A stretch of 64,000 nucleotides of DNA from Chryseobacterium tructae (GTDB lineage: Bacteria > Bacteroidota > Bacteroidia > Flavobacteriales > Weeksellaceae). The translations under genes and the position numbers were made by a program. A model generated the notes under the pieces. It did not search any database, was not told where the DNA came from, and saw only the letters and a list, made by a program, of their open reading frames with translations. The stretch is from positions 124,001 through 188,000 of the forward strand of contig NZ_JAUFQR010000001.1 in assembly GCF_030409875.1 (NCBI RefSeq). The letters are read 5' to 3'. This document shows, one piece after another, positions 20,080 through 29,058 of the stretch (position 1 is its first letter; every line of letters starts with the position of its first letter).

Positions 20080-20280
20080 TTAATTTTTTAAATTAAAATC
20101 GTCGTCTTCATCCTCTCCAAGGGGAGCTTCTTCTTCCTCTTTATAATATTTCTTAGGCTTGCTAAAAACATAAATTATCAGAGCAACGAAGAACAGCATA
20201 AAGAAAATTAGAGCCAGTGTCTGGTAGAAGCCAGCATTTTCTGTATTGGATAATATATCTTTAAAATTCTGAGGAATCAT
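20080..20280 (-). CDS. ccoQ: cbb3 oxidase small subunit CcoQ-like
   Basis: A 66-residue single-helix membrane protein (TLALIFFMLFFVALIIYVFS, about residues 21-40). A short lysine/tyrosine stretch and a very acidic tail (EEEEAPLGEDEDDD) follow. The size, topology and place between ccoNO and ccoP fit CcoQ (FixQ), which stabilises the oxidase. Sequence conservation in this family is low, so context carries most of the weight. Confidence 0.85.
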   Translation of the reverse strand: MIPQNFKDILSNTENAGFYQTLALIFFMLFFVALIIYVFSKPKKYYKEEEEAPLGEDEDDDFNLKN

Positions 20281-20297
20281 ACTGATCTTTTAATGTT

Positions 20298-22557
20298 TTA
20301 GTTATTACTTGCTGTTTTAATTTCAGTTGTTTTGATATCAGTTCCTAATCTTTGAAGATAAGAAATAAGAGCGATAATCTCTTTTTTCTCTAATTCTCCC
20401 TGAGGTCTCTTAGCATAAGCCTCTTTCAAGTCATTTGCTTCAGAGAAGATATCTTTTACAATTTTTGCCGATTGGTTGTTTGCCCACTTATCTGCAGAAT
20501 CGATTTGAGCTTTTGTATAAGGTACATCAAATGTATTCTTCATTAGCTTCATCTTATCTACCATTTTAGATCTGTCTAAGTTCGTAGCAATTAACCAAGG
20601 GTAACGAGGCATGATAGAACCTGCTGATGTAGATCTTGGGTTATACATGTGCTTATAGTGCCAAGAACTTGGGTTTTTACCACCTTCTCTATGTAAATCC
20701 GGTCCAGTTCTCTTAGATCCCCAAAGGAATGGTCTGTCATAGATGAACTCTCCTGCTTTAGAGTATTGTCCGTTTTTACCGTTAAATCTTGTAATTTCAT
20801 CTCTAAATGGTCTGATCATCTGAGAGTGACAAGCGTTACATCCTTCACGGATATAAATATCTCTACCTTCAAGTTCAAGCGGTGAATAAGGTTTTACCGC
20901 AGAAATTGTAGGTACACTTTTCTTAAGAGTAAGGGTAGGAATAATTTCTACCATACTTCCGATTGAAATAGTAAATAATGATAATACTGTTAAAAGTAAT
21001 GGCATTCTTTCCAACCAAAGGTGGAAGCCTTCTCCTTCTTTACGTTTGTTACCAATATTTGCTAATGCCGGAGCTTCAGCAGGAACTTCTTTCTGGAATG
21101 ATCCTTTCTTACTGTAGCAATTACGTTTACAATCATTAAGATTGCTCCTGAAATGTAGAATAAACCTCCTACGAATCTCATTTTAAAGTAAGGAATAATC
21201 GCAGTTACTGTATCCAACCAGTTTTTCCATAATAATGTTCCGTCCGGGTTGAATTGTTTCCACATTAATCCTTGTGTAAATCCAGAAATATACATTGGTA
21301 CTGCATAGAAAATGATTCCTAATGTACCTAACCAGAAATGCCAGTTAGCTAATTTTACAGACCAGATTTTTGTTCTCCACATAATAGGTACCAGGTAATA
21401 AATAACCCCGAATGCCATGAAACCATTCCATCCAAGAGCTCCTAAGTGTACGTGACCGATAACCCAGTCAGTGAAGTGACCAATTTTGTTGATGTTTTTA
21501 GTTGCTAAAAGCGGTCCTTCAAACGTTGCCATACCATAACAAGTAACGGCTACTACGAAGAACTTAAGGATAGGATTTTCTCTTACTTTATCCCAAGCTC
21601 CTCTTAAGGTAAGAAGACCATTTAACATTCCTCCCCAAGATGGTGCGATAAGCATAATAGAGAAACCTGTTCCTACTGCTTGTGCCCATGCTGGAAGAGC
21701 TGTATACTGAAGGTGGTGAGGACCAGCCCAGATATATACGAAGATTAGTGACCAAAAGTGGATAATAGACAGTTTATATGAGAATACAGGTCTGTCTGCT
21801 GCTTTTGGTAAGAAGTAATACATTAAACCTAGAACCGGAGTTGTCAATACAAATGCTACTGCATTGTGACCATACCACCATTGTACAATGGCATCTTTGC
21901 TCCTGCATATGCAGAATAAGACTTCCAGCCAGAGAAAGATAATGGAACTTCAAGGTTGTTGAAGATGTGAAGCATTGCTACTGCTACCCATGTTCCAAGA
22001 TAGAACCAAATAGCAACATAAAGGTGTCTTACTCTTCTCTTTGAAATAGTGAGAATCATATTGGCCCCGAAAATGATCCATGAGAATGCAATCAGAATAT
22101 CGATCGGCCACTCATGTTCAGCATATTCTTTAGAAGTATTAATCCCCATAAAGAATGTAATGAACGTAGCAACAATCATAAATTGCCATGTCCAGAAGTG
22201 AATCCAAGATAATGTATCACTGTACATTCTTGTCTTCAATAATCTTTGCGTAGAGTAGTATACCCCTACATAAACAATATTACACACGAACGCGAAGATC
22301 ACGGTATTGGTGTGCAACATTCTTATTCTACCAAAACCAAACGCTCCATGAGTGTTTATTAACCCTTGGATATTACCCGATGCTAAACTTTTAATGGTTG
22401 TATCATCTGTACCGAATAAGAATTCAGGTAATTCAGGGTAGAAAAGCATTAATGCCGCCGTAAGCCCGAACGTAAATCCTATGAAACCAAAGATAATGGT
22501 CGCATAGAGGAACGCACGGACAATACTATTGTCATAACTAAACTTTTGTGTTTCCAT
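20298..22557 (-). CDS. ccoNO: Fused cbb3 oxidase subunits I and II, CcoNO (two frameshifts)
   Basis: This span encodes catalytic subunit I (CcoN) fused to the monohaem subunit II (CcoO), about 753 residues in all, as is common in Bacteroidetes. The CcoN part has many membrane helices and histidine-rich motifs such as NTHGAFGFGRIRMLHTNT and GHVHLGALGWNG. The CcoO part has EGCNACHSQMIRPF (CxxCH) and a GPDLHREGGKNP loop. Two single-base deletions split it: at 21896-21898 (AAAG should be AAAAG, restoring GAKDAIVQWWYGHNAVAF) and at 21105-21107 (AAAGG should be AAAAGG, restoring VRKGSFQKEVPAEAPAL). With both bases added the whole span is open. It lies 21 bp after ccoS and 17 bp before ccoQ. Confidence 0.94.
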
Positions 22558-22578
22558 ATCAACTATTCACTATTTTTC

Positions 22579-22788
22579 TCAATTTTTATTATTTTCTCCT
22601 ATTTCTTTTTCGTCTTTATCCTTGTTGCCAGTTTCATCTTTTTCTTTGACTTCATCATCGAAAAGAATTCTAACAGCCGGAGATTCATCATCTTCAAACT
22701 GCCCTTTTCTGGCATACACTATAAATACGACCAAGAAGATCGCAGCTAAAGAAACACTGCAGACGATCATTAAATATAGAATATCCAT
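22579..22788 (-). CDS. ccoS: cbb3-type cytochrome oxidase assembly protein CcoS
   Basis: A 69-residue protein with one N-terminal helix (LYLMIVCSVSLAAIFLVVFIV) and a short motif typical of CcoS (YARKGQFEDDESPAVRILFDDE). CcoS is needed for cofactor insertion into cbb3 oxidase. The tail is lysine- and glutamate-rich and longer than minimal CcoS. It begins the oxidase structural unit, directly downstream of a TAnnTTTG promoter and an Fnr-like site, and ends 21 bp before ccoNO. Confidence 0.9.
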   Translation of the reverse strand: MDILYLMIVCSVSLAAIFLVVFIVYARKGQFEDDESPAVRILFDDEVKEKDETGNKDKDEKEIGENNKN

Positions 22789-22795
22789 TGGACAA

Positions 22796-22850
22796 CAAAA
22801 TTAACCTATTTTCGGGGTTCAAATTTAGTGAAAAATAATGACATTCATCA
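22796..22850 (-). promoter_or_regulatory. Promoter region of ccoS-ccoNOQP with Fnr-like site
   Basis: On the minus strand TAATTTTG (22803-22796) matches the -7 consensus and TTTG (22823-22820) the -33 element, with a 16-bp spacer. Upstream, TGATGAATGTCA (22850-22839) resembles the Fnr/Crp palindrome TGAT-N4-ATCA with one mismatch. It is centred about 54 bp from the expected transcript start, a position used by activators. The divergent-side regulator gene in this locus is Fnr-like. Confidence 0.45.
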
Positions 22851-22897
22851 CGAAATGCCGATTTCAGCTAATTTAAAATCAGTCTAAATAAGCGGGT

Positions 22898-25276
22898 TTA
22901 AGCCTGTTTTTTGAAGTGTTTGCGACCCAATATCCAGGTTGAAACTGTGGTGAAGGTGACAACTGTGATGGAACTTACAGGCATGATAATTGCAGCGAAA
23001 AGCGGATGCATGTGTCCTGTAACTGCGTAACTTAAACCAACAATGTTATAAAGAAAACTGATTATAAATGTCATTTTCACAATTGTGATAGAGCCTTTGC
23101 AGACATTCAGATAGTTGTCTAAAGTAACTACTTTTTCACCATTCATGATCACATCGGAAGAAGGGGTGAAGCTATTGGTGTCATCAGCAATCGCAATACC
23201 TACATTGCTCTGTTTTAATGCACCGGCATCGTTCAGCCCATCTCCAAGCATCGCTACTTTCATATGCTGATCCTGAAGGTTTTTGATGTAATTAAGTTTG
23301 TCTTCCGGGCTTTGATTGAAGGCCATTCCTTTGTAGTTCGGAATAAGCTCTTTAAGCTGGTTCTCCTCAGAGGAATTGTCTCCACTCAGAATAAATATTT
23401 TGTAGTTGGTGAGTTTCTGGAATAGATACTTAAGTTTAGGTCTGTACTCGTTTTTAAAAATAAATTTACCTAAAAATTCATCATTTTTACTAATATAAAC
23501 AGCTGTTTCCAGATTTTTAGGCTCTTGGTTATTATAACGGGCTGATCCTATTTTATAACGGGTTCCTCTTATATTGGCTACATATCCTTTTCCTGAAATT
23601 TCCTGGAAGTTTTCAACAGGGAAATACTCGTCATTTACTTCAATAAATTCATAAAGTGATTTGGAAAGCGGATGGTTTGAATTCTTTAATAAGGTTTTAA
23701 TATTCAATTGATCGAACTCATTAATCTCTGAGCCTTTATACTTGATGTTGGATTTCTTTCTGTGGGTAATGGTTCCGGTTTTGTCAAAAACAATGGTGTC
23801 TAGTTTTGCTATTTTTTCAATTGTTAGAGTATCTTTTACGTAGAACTTATTTCGACCTAAAATTCTCATAATGTGACCAAAAGTGAAGGGTGCTGATAAT
23901 GCAAGTGCACAAGGGCAAGCAATAATCAGAATTGCTGAAATAACCTGGAACATTTTCTCTAAATCAATAAATGCCCAATAGATTCCAGAGATCAATGCAA
24001 TACCTAAAATAATGAATGTGAAATATTTACTGATGTTGTTGGTTAGCGTGTCAAGACCTGTCTCGTGTTTTTTGAACGCTTCTTTATTCCAGAGCTGAGT
24101 AAGATAACTTTGATCTACATCTTTAATAACTTCTAATTCAAGAGATGATCCTATTTGCTTACCACCTGCGAAAATTTTATCTCCGGGTTGTTTACTGATA
24201 CTTTCACTTTCTCCGGTAATAAAGCTATTGTCGATATTTCCTTCTCCGTTGATCAAAATAGCATCTACTGGGATGATTTCCTGGTTTCTAACTAGAATTC
24301 TGTCTCCTACTTTTACCTCAGAAAGAAGAATATTGTCTTGTTTTCCATCGAAGTCTACTTTCGTTACCGCAATAGGGTAGAAGGACTTGTAATCTCTGTC
24401 ATAAGAAAGGGCACTGTAGGTTCTTTTTTGAAAGAGTTTACCCATTAGCATAAAGAAAAGAAGTCCACATAGGGTATCGAAATATCCAGGGCCATATTCT
24501 GTTGCTACTTCATAAATACTTCTTCCAAAAAGGACTAATATACCTAATACAATAGGAACATCGATATTAACGATTTTATTTTTTAATCCATACCAGGCGG
24601 ATTTATAATAATCCGAAGCGGAATAGAAAACAACAGGACAAGCTAATAAGAACATCAATACTCTGAAAAGCCCTTTATAATGTTCCATCCAGTAATCTTC
24701 ACCACCTACATATTCGGGGAATGCTAAAAACATCCCATTTCCAAAAGCAAAACCTGCAATGGCAAATTTTATAAGAAGAGATTTATCAAGATGATCAACA
24801 TTTTTTTCAGCAGTTTCAAGGCTGATTACAGGTTTGTATCCTAAATTCGTTAAGAAATTAGCTAGTTCGCTTAATTTTAGATCGTTATGATTGAATGAGA
24901 GCTGTAGGGTTTTTCTTGTAAAGTTAACCTGAGAATACTTAATATAAGGATTTAAAGTATGGAGGCTTTCCAATAACCAGATGCATGAAGAGCAGTGGAT
25001 CACCGGAATTTTGAATGTGACAAGACTGGTGTTTCCTTCAGAGAAATCTGTAACTTTTTCGAAAATTTCAGGAGTGTCTAGATAGGCAAACTGGGTAGAG
25101 CTCTCATCACTTGGACGAATTCCTGCCCCTTTATTAAGTTCATAGAAATTACTTAAATTATTTGTATTTAGAATTTCATAAACAGACTTACAGCCATTGC
25201 AACAGAAAGTCTTTTCGTCAAACAAAATTCTCTCTTTTTCTATACCTTGACCACAATGAAAACAGTTCTCGCTCAC
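22898..25276 (-). CDS. ccoI: Copper-translocating P-type ATPase CcoI (FixI)
   Basis: A 792-residue P1B ATPase that exports copper for cbb3 oxidase assembly. The N-terminus has a cysteine-rich metal-binding segment (ENCFHCGQGIEKE, TFCCNGCKSVYEIL). A heavy-metal-associated domain with IHCSSCIWLLESL follows near residue 93. The P-type core shows the CPC metal site (IIACPCALALSAP, about residue 450), the phosphorylation motif DKTGT (about 495) and the hinge MLGDGLNDAGAL (about 680). These are the features of the FixI/CcoI group. It is the first gene of the cco set. It lies 90 bp from the divergent Fnr-type regulator and is separated by 110 bp from ccoS, which has its own promoter. Confidence 0.94.
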   Translation of the reverse strand: MSENCFHCGQGIEKERILFDEKTFCCNGCKSVYEILNTNNLSNFYELNKGAGIRPSDESSTQFAYLDTPEIFEKVTDFSEGNTSLVTFKIPVIHCSSCIWLLESLHTLNPYIKYSQVNFTRKTLQLSFNHNDLKLSELANFLTNLGYKPVISLETAEKNVDHLDKSLLIKFAIAGFAFGNGMFLAFPEYVGGEDYWMEHYKGLFRVLMFLLACPVVFYSASDYYKSAWYGLKNKIVNIDVPIVLGILVLFGRSIYEVATEYGPGYFDTLCGLLFFMLMGKLFQKRTYSALSYDRDYKSFYPIAVTKVDFDGKQDNILLSEVKVGDRILVRNQEIIPVDAILINGEGNIDNSFITGESESISKQPGDKIFAGGKQIGSSLELEVIKDVDQSYLTQLWNKEAFKKHETGLDTLTNNISKYFTFIILGIALISGIYWAFIDLEKMFQVISAILIIACPCALALSAPFTFGHIMRILGRNKFYVKDTLTIEKIAKLDTIVFDKTGTITHRKKSNIKYKGSEINEFDQLNIKTLLKNSNHPLSKSLYEFIEVNDEYFPVENFQEISGKGYVANIRGTRYKIGSARYNNQEPKNLETAVYISKNDEFLGKFIFKNEYRPKLKYLFQKLTNYKIFILSGDNSSEENQLKELIPNYKGMAFNQSPEDKLNYIKNLQDQHMKVAMLGDGLNDAGALKQSNVGIAIADDTNSFTPSSDVIMNGEKVVTLDNYLNVCKGSITIVKMTFIISFLYNIVGLSYAVTGHMHPLFAAIIMPVSSITVVTFTTVSTWILGRKHFKKQA

Positions 25277-25315
25277 CTCCCTAAATTATTGAACTACAAA
25301 ATTATAACAATTTTT

Positions 25316-25359
25316 TTTGTTTATCGAGTTAAAAAGTTCTATTTTTGTGATAAATATCA
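25316..25359 (+). promoter_or_regulatory. Promoter of the Crp/Fnr regulator with overlapping Fnr-like palindrome
   Basis: TTTG (25316-25319) and TATTTTTG (25340-25347) fit the Bacteroidetes -33/-7 promoter with a 20-bp spacer. TGATAAATATCA (25348-25359), a perfect TGAT-N4-ATCA Fnr-type palindrome, follows at once. It covers the expected transcript start and ends 6 bp before the ATG. That place suggests autorepression rather than activation. Confidence 0.55.
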
Positions 25360-25365
25360 TATAAA

Positions 25366-26079
25366 ATGCCGCAGGAACAACAGATAGCAATTGAAGAGAG
25401 GTTCGCCAGAGTTTTTAGTGATAAATCATTTAAGGAAAGACTTTCTAGCGCAGATTTTGAAAAATATATTAACGGTAAAAAAAGATTGAGTTTTCAGAAA
25501 CACGATACTATTTTCGAGGATGGAGAAACACCAAAAGGAGTGTTCGTTCTTGAAAAAGGAGCCGCTAAACTTTCGAAGTCGGGAGCATTTGGGAAAGACC
25601 AGATTTTAAGATTTATCAAAGAAGGGGATATTATCGGCTATCGTTCTTTGCTTTGCGGGGAAAATTTCCAAGCCAAAGCAGAAGCCATGACAGACATTGA
25701 GTGTGTTTTCTTACCAGCTGATATCTTTATGTATCTTCTGGAGGTAGATCCGCAATTGTCTTTCGTAATGCTTCAAAAAATTTCTTACGAATTAGGAGAA
25801 TCTTCCAATACCATTACGTTCCTTGCCCAGAAAACGGTGCGAGAAAGGTTGGCAGAAATATTGCTGCTTTTGGAACAGAAATTAGGGGTAGATCCTGAAG
25901 GGTTTATTAAAATTTCTTTAACAAGAGAAGAAATTGCCAACATTATTGGTACAGCCACTGAAAGTGCTATCCGTTTAATCTCAGAATTTAAACAAGATAG
26001 TCTGATAGAGGTTGATGGACGAAACATTAAGATTCTAAATCACGACAAACTCATGAAACTCGGTCACGTAGTTTTATAA
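25366..26079 (+). CDS. Crp/Fnr-family transcriptional regulator
   Basis: A 237-residue regulator with an N-terminal cyclic-nucleotide-binding-like barrel (about residues 30-140; QKHDTIFEDGETPKGVFVLE, GDIIGYRSLLCGENF). A C-terminal helix-turn-helix follows (TVRERLAEILLLL, then LTREEIANIIGTATESAIRLI, about 185-205). It lacks an obvious N-terminal cysteine cluster, so it is not a classical oxygen-sensing Fe-S Fnr. Only one cysteine pair candidate is seen (LLCGENF, IECVF). It is divergent from the cbb3 locus, with an Fnr-like palindrome over its own promoter and another near ccoS, so it probably regulates the oxidase genes. The signal is unknown. Confidence 0.88.
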   Translation: MPQEQQIAIEERFARVFSDKSFKERLSSADFEKYINGKKRLSFQKHDTIFEDGETPKGVFVLEKGAAKLSKSGAFGKDQILRFIKEGDIIGYRSLLCGENFQAKAEAMTDIECVFLPADIFMYLLEVDPQLSFVMLQKISYELGESSNTITFLAQKTVRERLAEILLLLEQKLGVDPEGFIKISLTREEIANIIGTATESAIRLISEFKQDSLIEVDGRNIKILNHDKLMKLGHVVL

Positions 26080-26094
26080 AAATCATAAAAACTT

Positions 26095-26119
26095 AAGTCG
26101 GCTAAATGGCCGACTTTTT
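26095..26119 (+). terminator. Terminator after the Crp/Fnr regulator
   Basis: AAGTCGGC / GCCGACTT with a short loop is followed by T residues, 15 bp past the stop. Confidence 0.85.
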
Positions 26120-26142
26120 AACTTTTAAAAAATAGATAAATT

Positions 26143-26958
26143 ATGTCTGTTCACTCTGAAATTAAAAAAGTTACGACTGAAACCTTGCGTAAAATGAAAT
26201 TCGACAAGGAAAAAATAACAATGCTTACTGCTTATGATTTTACCACCGCAAAGATGGTAGATGCAGGTGGAGTGGATGCTATTTTGATTGGAGACTCTGC
26301 AGCAAATGTAATGGCAGGTTTTGAAACTACATTACCTATTACACTAGACCAAATGATCTATCACGCTCAAAGTGTGGTAAGAGGTACTGACAGGGCTTTG
26401 GTGGTAGCAGATTTACCATTCGGAACGTATCAGAGTAATCCTGAGAAAGCATTGGAATCGGCTGTAAGAATGATGAAAGAAGGCGGTGCTCATGCTGTGA
26501 AAATTGAAGGTGGAAAAGAGATTTCAAAATCTATTAAAAAAATTATTAATGCTGGAATTCCTGTCATGGGACATTTAGGATTAACTCCACAGTCAATTTA
26601 TAAATTTGGAACGTATAAAGTAAGAGCAAAAGAAGAAGCAGAAGCAGAAAAATTAATTGCTGATGCCCAGCTTTTAGAAGAATTAGGCTGCTTTTCTGTA
26701 GTATTGGAAAAAATTCCTGCAGAGCTAGCTAAAAAAGTGACTGAAAGTATTTCTATTCCAACCATTGGAATTGGAGCTGGAGCAGACTGTGATGGTCAGG
26801 TCTTGGTATATCACGATATGGTAGGGATGAACAAAGGGTTCAGTCCGAAGTTTTTAAGAAGATATCTTGATCTTTATACAGAAATTACTGGAGCAGTATC
26901 TCAATATGTAAAAGATGTGAAGAGCGTAGAGTTCCCTAACCAAAACGAAAGTTATTAA
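26143..26958 (+). CDS. panB: 3-methyl-2-oxobutanoate hydroxymethyltransferase
   Basis: PanB makes ketopantoate from 2-oxoisovalerate and methylene-tetrahydrofolate, the first step of pantothenate and coenzyme A synthesis. The 271-residue protein has family hallmarks: [19 protein letters not shown] (about 26-44), the metal and substrate site [11 protein letters not shown] (about 49-59), the [10 protein letters not shown] motif (about 143-152) and [21 protein letters not shown] (about 206-226). The length is normal. It is followed 9 bp later by a small membrane protein and the pseudouridine synthase, so it may head a short operon. Identity is certain. Confidence 0.96.
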   Translation: MSVHSEIKKVTTETLRKMKFDKEKITMLTAYDFTTAKMVDAGGVDAILIGDSAANVMAGFETTLPITLDQMIYHAQSVVRGTDRALVVADLPFGTYQSNPEKALESAVRMMKEGGAHAVKIEGGKEISKSIKKIINAGIPVMGHLGLTPQSIYKFGTYKVRAKEEAEAEKLIADAQLLEELGCFSVVLEKIPAELAKKVTESISIPTIGIGAGADCDGQVLVYHDMVGMNKGFSPKFLRRYLDLYTEITGAVSQYVKDVKSVEFPNQNESY

Positions 26959-26967
26959 AATTAATTC

Positions 26968-27291
26968 ATGCAAAATCAACAACAATCTATTCAGGGAATA
27001 TTATCTATTGCAGCATTGATTTGCTTAGCCATTGGCTGGTTCAATTTATTTTCACCTGATATCAATCATTTGCTTTCCAGAAAGGTTTTCTATATTTTGA
27101 TAGGAGCAAGTTTCTTTATTCAGGCGCCTATGCTGACTAATAAAAACTTTATGTATGCGATGTATGCAGCGGCGGGAGTTTGTGTAATTGGTGCATTTTT
27201 ACCGGATAGTTCAGGTTTGGCAATGCTTAAAACGATTGGTCTTTTGGCGGGGATTATTCTTTCAATGTCAAATAGAAACAGAAACAGGTAG
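26968..27291 (+). CDS. Small membrane protein of unknown function
   Basis: A 107-residue protein with three or four hydrophobic helices (about residues 10-28, 41-56, 63-80 and 85-100) and a basic tail (NRNRNR). No domain is recognised. It is tightly placed between panB (9 bp) and the pseudouridine synthase (8 bp), which supports it being a real gene. Function unknown. Confidence 0.7.
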   Translation: MQNQQQSIQGILSIAALICLAIGWFNLFSPDINHLLSRKVFYILIGASFFIQAPMLTNKNFMYAMYAAAGVCVIGAFLPDSSGLAMLKTIGLLAGIILSMSNRNRNR

Positions 27292-27299
27292 ACTGAATA

Positions 27300-27977
27300 A
27301 TGAAGGAACAGATTGTATATGAAGACAACCATCTTCTGGTAGTGAACAAAAAGGTCGGCCAGCTTGTACAGGGCGATAAGACTGGTGATGAATCACTATT
27401 GGAATCTATAAAGAACTTTATTAAAATAAGAGATGCTAAGCCGGGAAATGTTTTTCTCGGCTTGGTTCATCGTATAGACCGCCCTACTTCCGGTTTGGTA
27501 ATTTATGCTAAAACCTCAAAAGCTCTTTCTCGTCTTACTCAAATGGTAAAGAATAGAGAAGTGAAGAAAACATATTGGGCGGTTGTAGGAAAAGAAATGA
27601 TTCCTCAAAGTCAGAGATTGGTTCATTATTTAAAGAAGAACGAAAAGAACAATAAGGCCGTTGTTTTTCCAAAGGCAACGGAAGGTGCCAAGGAAGCTAT
27701 TTTGACTTATCATGTGATCAAAACTTTGGATAATTATCTACTTCTTGAAATAGATCTTGAAACAGGAAGACATCATCAGATCAGAGCACAACTGTCTAAA
27801 ACAGGAGTACCAATTAAAGGAGACTTGAAATATGGCTCTCCTCGTTCCAATCCCGATGGAGGAATTAATCTTCATGCAAGGAAATTGGAGTTTATTCATC
27901 CTGTTACCAAGGAAAAAATTGAAATTATAGCCCCTGTTCCGCAGAATGATGCGGTTTGGAGAGCTTGTGAAGAATAA
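27300..27977 (+). CDS. RluA-family pseudouridine synthase
   Basis: A 225-residue cytosolic RNA-modifying enzyme that turns uridine into pseudouridine in rRNA or tRNA. The catalytic motif GLVHRIDRPTSGLVIYAKT (about residues 54-72) includes the active aspartate in HRID. The later ETGRHHQIRAQL (about 156-167) is also diagnostic. It lacks an S4 RNA-binding domain, so it is one of the short RluA-type enzymes. Which RNA position it modifies cannot be told. It is the third gene of the probable panB unit. Confidence 0.92.
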   Translation: MKEQIVYEDNHLLVVNKKVGQLVQGDKTGDESLLESIKNFIKIRDAKPGNVFLGLVHRIDRPTSGLVIYAKTSKALSRLTQMVKNREVKKTYWAVVGKEMIPQSQRLVHYLKKNEKNNKAVVFPKATEGAKEAILTYHVIKTLDNYLLLEIDLETGRHHQIRAQLSKTGVPIKGDLKYGSPRSNPDGGINLHARKLEFIHPVTKEKIEIIAPVPQNDAVWRACEE

Positions 27978-27987
27978 AAAAAACTAA

Positions 27988-28800
27988 ATGACCTTGAAAC
28001 TAAAATTATTTTTTTTAGCCACATTGTTGGTTTTTATATCTTGCTCCAGTAGTAATGATGAAATTGAGATGGAGAAAGAGGTTGTGATAGGAAATGTAAG
28101 TAAATTATCATACTACTTTCCTGGGATGTCTCCAACTACAGAGTACATGGATCCTAACTACTATTTTGAATATGATGCACAAAATAGAGTAGTTAGAAAA
28201 AATGGGGGAAAAATAAAATTGCCTAAAGAAACAGAGTATACTGAGGCTTTTTCAAATAAAGCTTATACAATCGTTACTTATAATGGGAATTTGATCACTA
28301 CATCTGCCTATATTTCAAATTCAAACGGTGAAATATTCTCAGGGAAAAAAGTTTTTGAACTTGATAATCAACAAAGAATAGCAAAATGTTTGGTATTTAT
28401 TGTTGAGAGTATAGTTGAGAAAGAGTTAATTTATCAATATCAGGCTAATAAACTAGTGGCTATAGTGACACAATATCCTAATGGTGATTTAAATTATAAA
28501 AATGTTGATAGGTTTACTTACTATAGTGATGGAAATTTAAAGGGTATAAAAACTGTAACTATGCAGAATAATGTTGATCTTGTCACAAGACAGGAAATAG
28601 AATTTAGTAATTATGACAAAGCTCCCAATCCGTTTAAAAAGCTAAATATTTTTGACGAACATTTTCACCTATCATTGTCTAAAAACAATCCTCAAAAGAA
28701 AATTACTTTAGAATATGTTGGTGGTGAACTGGCGTCTAAGCAGGAAGTATGGTGGACTAATCAATACAATGCTGATGGTACACTAAAGCTTTTTTATTAA
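27988..28800 (+). CDS. Lipoprotein of unknown function
   Basis: A 270-residue lipoprotein with signal peptide and lipobox (LLVFISCSSS, cysteine near residue 19). A run of acidic residues (NDEIEMEKE) follows. The mature region has repeated tyrosine and asparagine-rich strands (YYFEYDAQNRVVRKNGGKI, LIYQYQANKLVAIVTQYPNG) that look like the YD-repeat-like beta hairpins common in Bacteroidetes lipoproteins. No enzyme motif is seen. It lies 10 bp after the pseudouridine synthase and before a strong terminator. Confidence 0.75.
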   Translation: MTLKLKLFFLATLLVFISCSSSNDEIEMEKEVVIGNVSKLSYYFPGMSPTTEYMDPNYYFEYDAQNRVVRKNGGKIKLPKETEYTEAFSNKAYTIVTYNGNLITTSAYISNSNGEIFSGKKVFELDNQQRIAKCLVFIVESIVEKELIYQYQANKLVAIVTQYPNGDLNYKNVDRFTYYSDGNLKGIKTVTMQNNVDLVTRQEIEFSNYDKAPNPFKKLNIFDEHFHLSLSKNNPQKKITLEYVGGELASKQEVWWTNQYNADGTLKLFY

Positions 28801-28823
28801 AATATTTATTTTAAAAACATATG

Positions 28824-28853
28824 AAAACCGACTCGATAGAGTCGGTTTTTTTT
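28824..28853 (+). terminator. Terminator upstream of the thiamine operon
   Basis: AAAACCGACTC / GAGTCGGTTTT around GATA is followed by T residues. It ends transcription from the panB side before the TPP leader. Confidence 0.9.
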
Positions 28854-28906
28854 ATGGTAAAATTTGATTTTGCCCATTCTCAAAAAAATAACTAACTTCG
28901 TCCCAC

Positions 28907-28985
28907 ACTTTAGGGGTGTCTGTTTTTACAGACTGAGACTTTACCCTTTGAACCTGATCTGGATCATACCAGCGTAGGGAAAAGT
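28907..28985 (+). ncRNA. TPP riboswitch (THI element) of the thi operon
   Basis: The conserved thi-box parts are present: GGGGTGTC (28913-28920), CTGAGA (28932-28937), and ACCCTTTGAACCTGATCTGG followed by ATCATACCAGCGTAGGGAA (from 28943). The closing P1 stem is ACTTT (28907-28911) with AAAGT (28981-28985). It binds thiamine pyrophosphate and should turn down the thiSC... operon. A possible promoter lies just upstream: TTTG at 28869-28872 and TAACTTCG at 28893-28900. Confidence 0.95.
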
Positions 28986-29023
28986 AGATGACTTTTGCTG
29001 TACATTCTATTGTACAATAATAG

Positions 29024-29058
29024 CCATTCCTAAAGTATATTTAAATCATTAGGAATGG
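29024..29058 (+). promoter_or_regulatory. Start-codon-sequestering hairpin of thiS (riboswitch expression platform)
   Basis: CCATTCCTAA (29024-29033) is perfectly complementary to TTAGGAATGG (29049-29058), which holds the AGGA-like ribosome site and the ATG of thiS. The overlapping CCTAAAGT (29029-29036) is also perfectly complementary to ACTTTAGG (28907-28914), the 5' strand of the aptamer. The two pairings exclude each other, as expected for translational riboswitch control. Confidence 0.6.
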
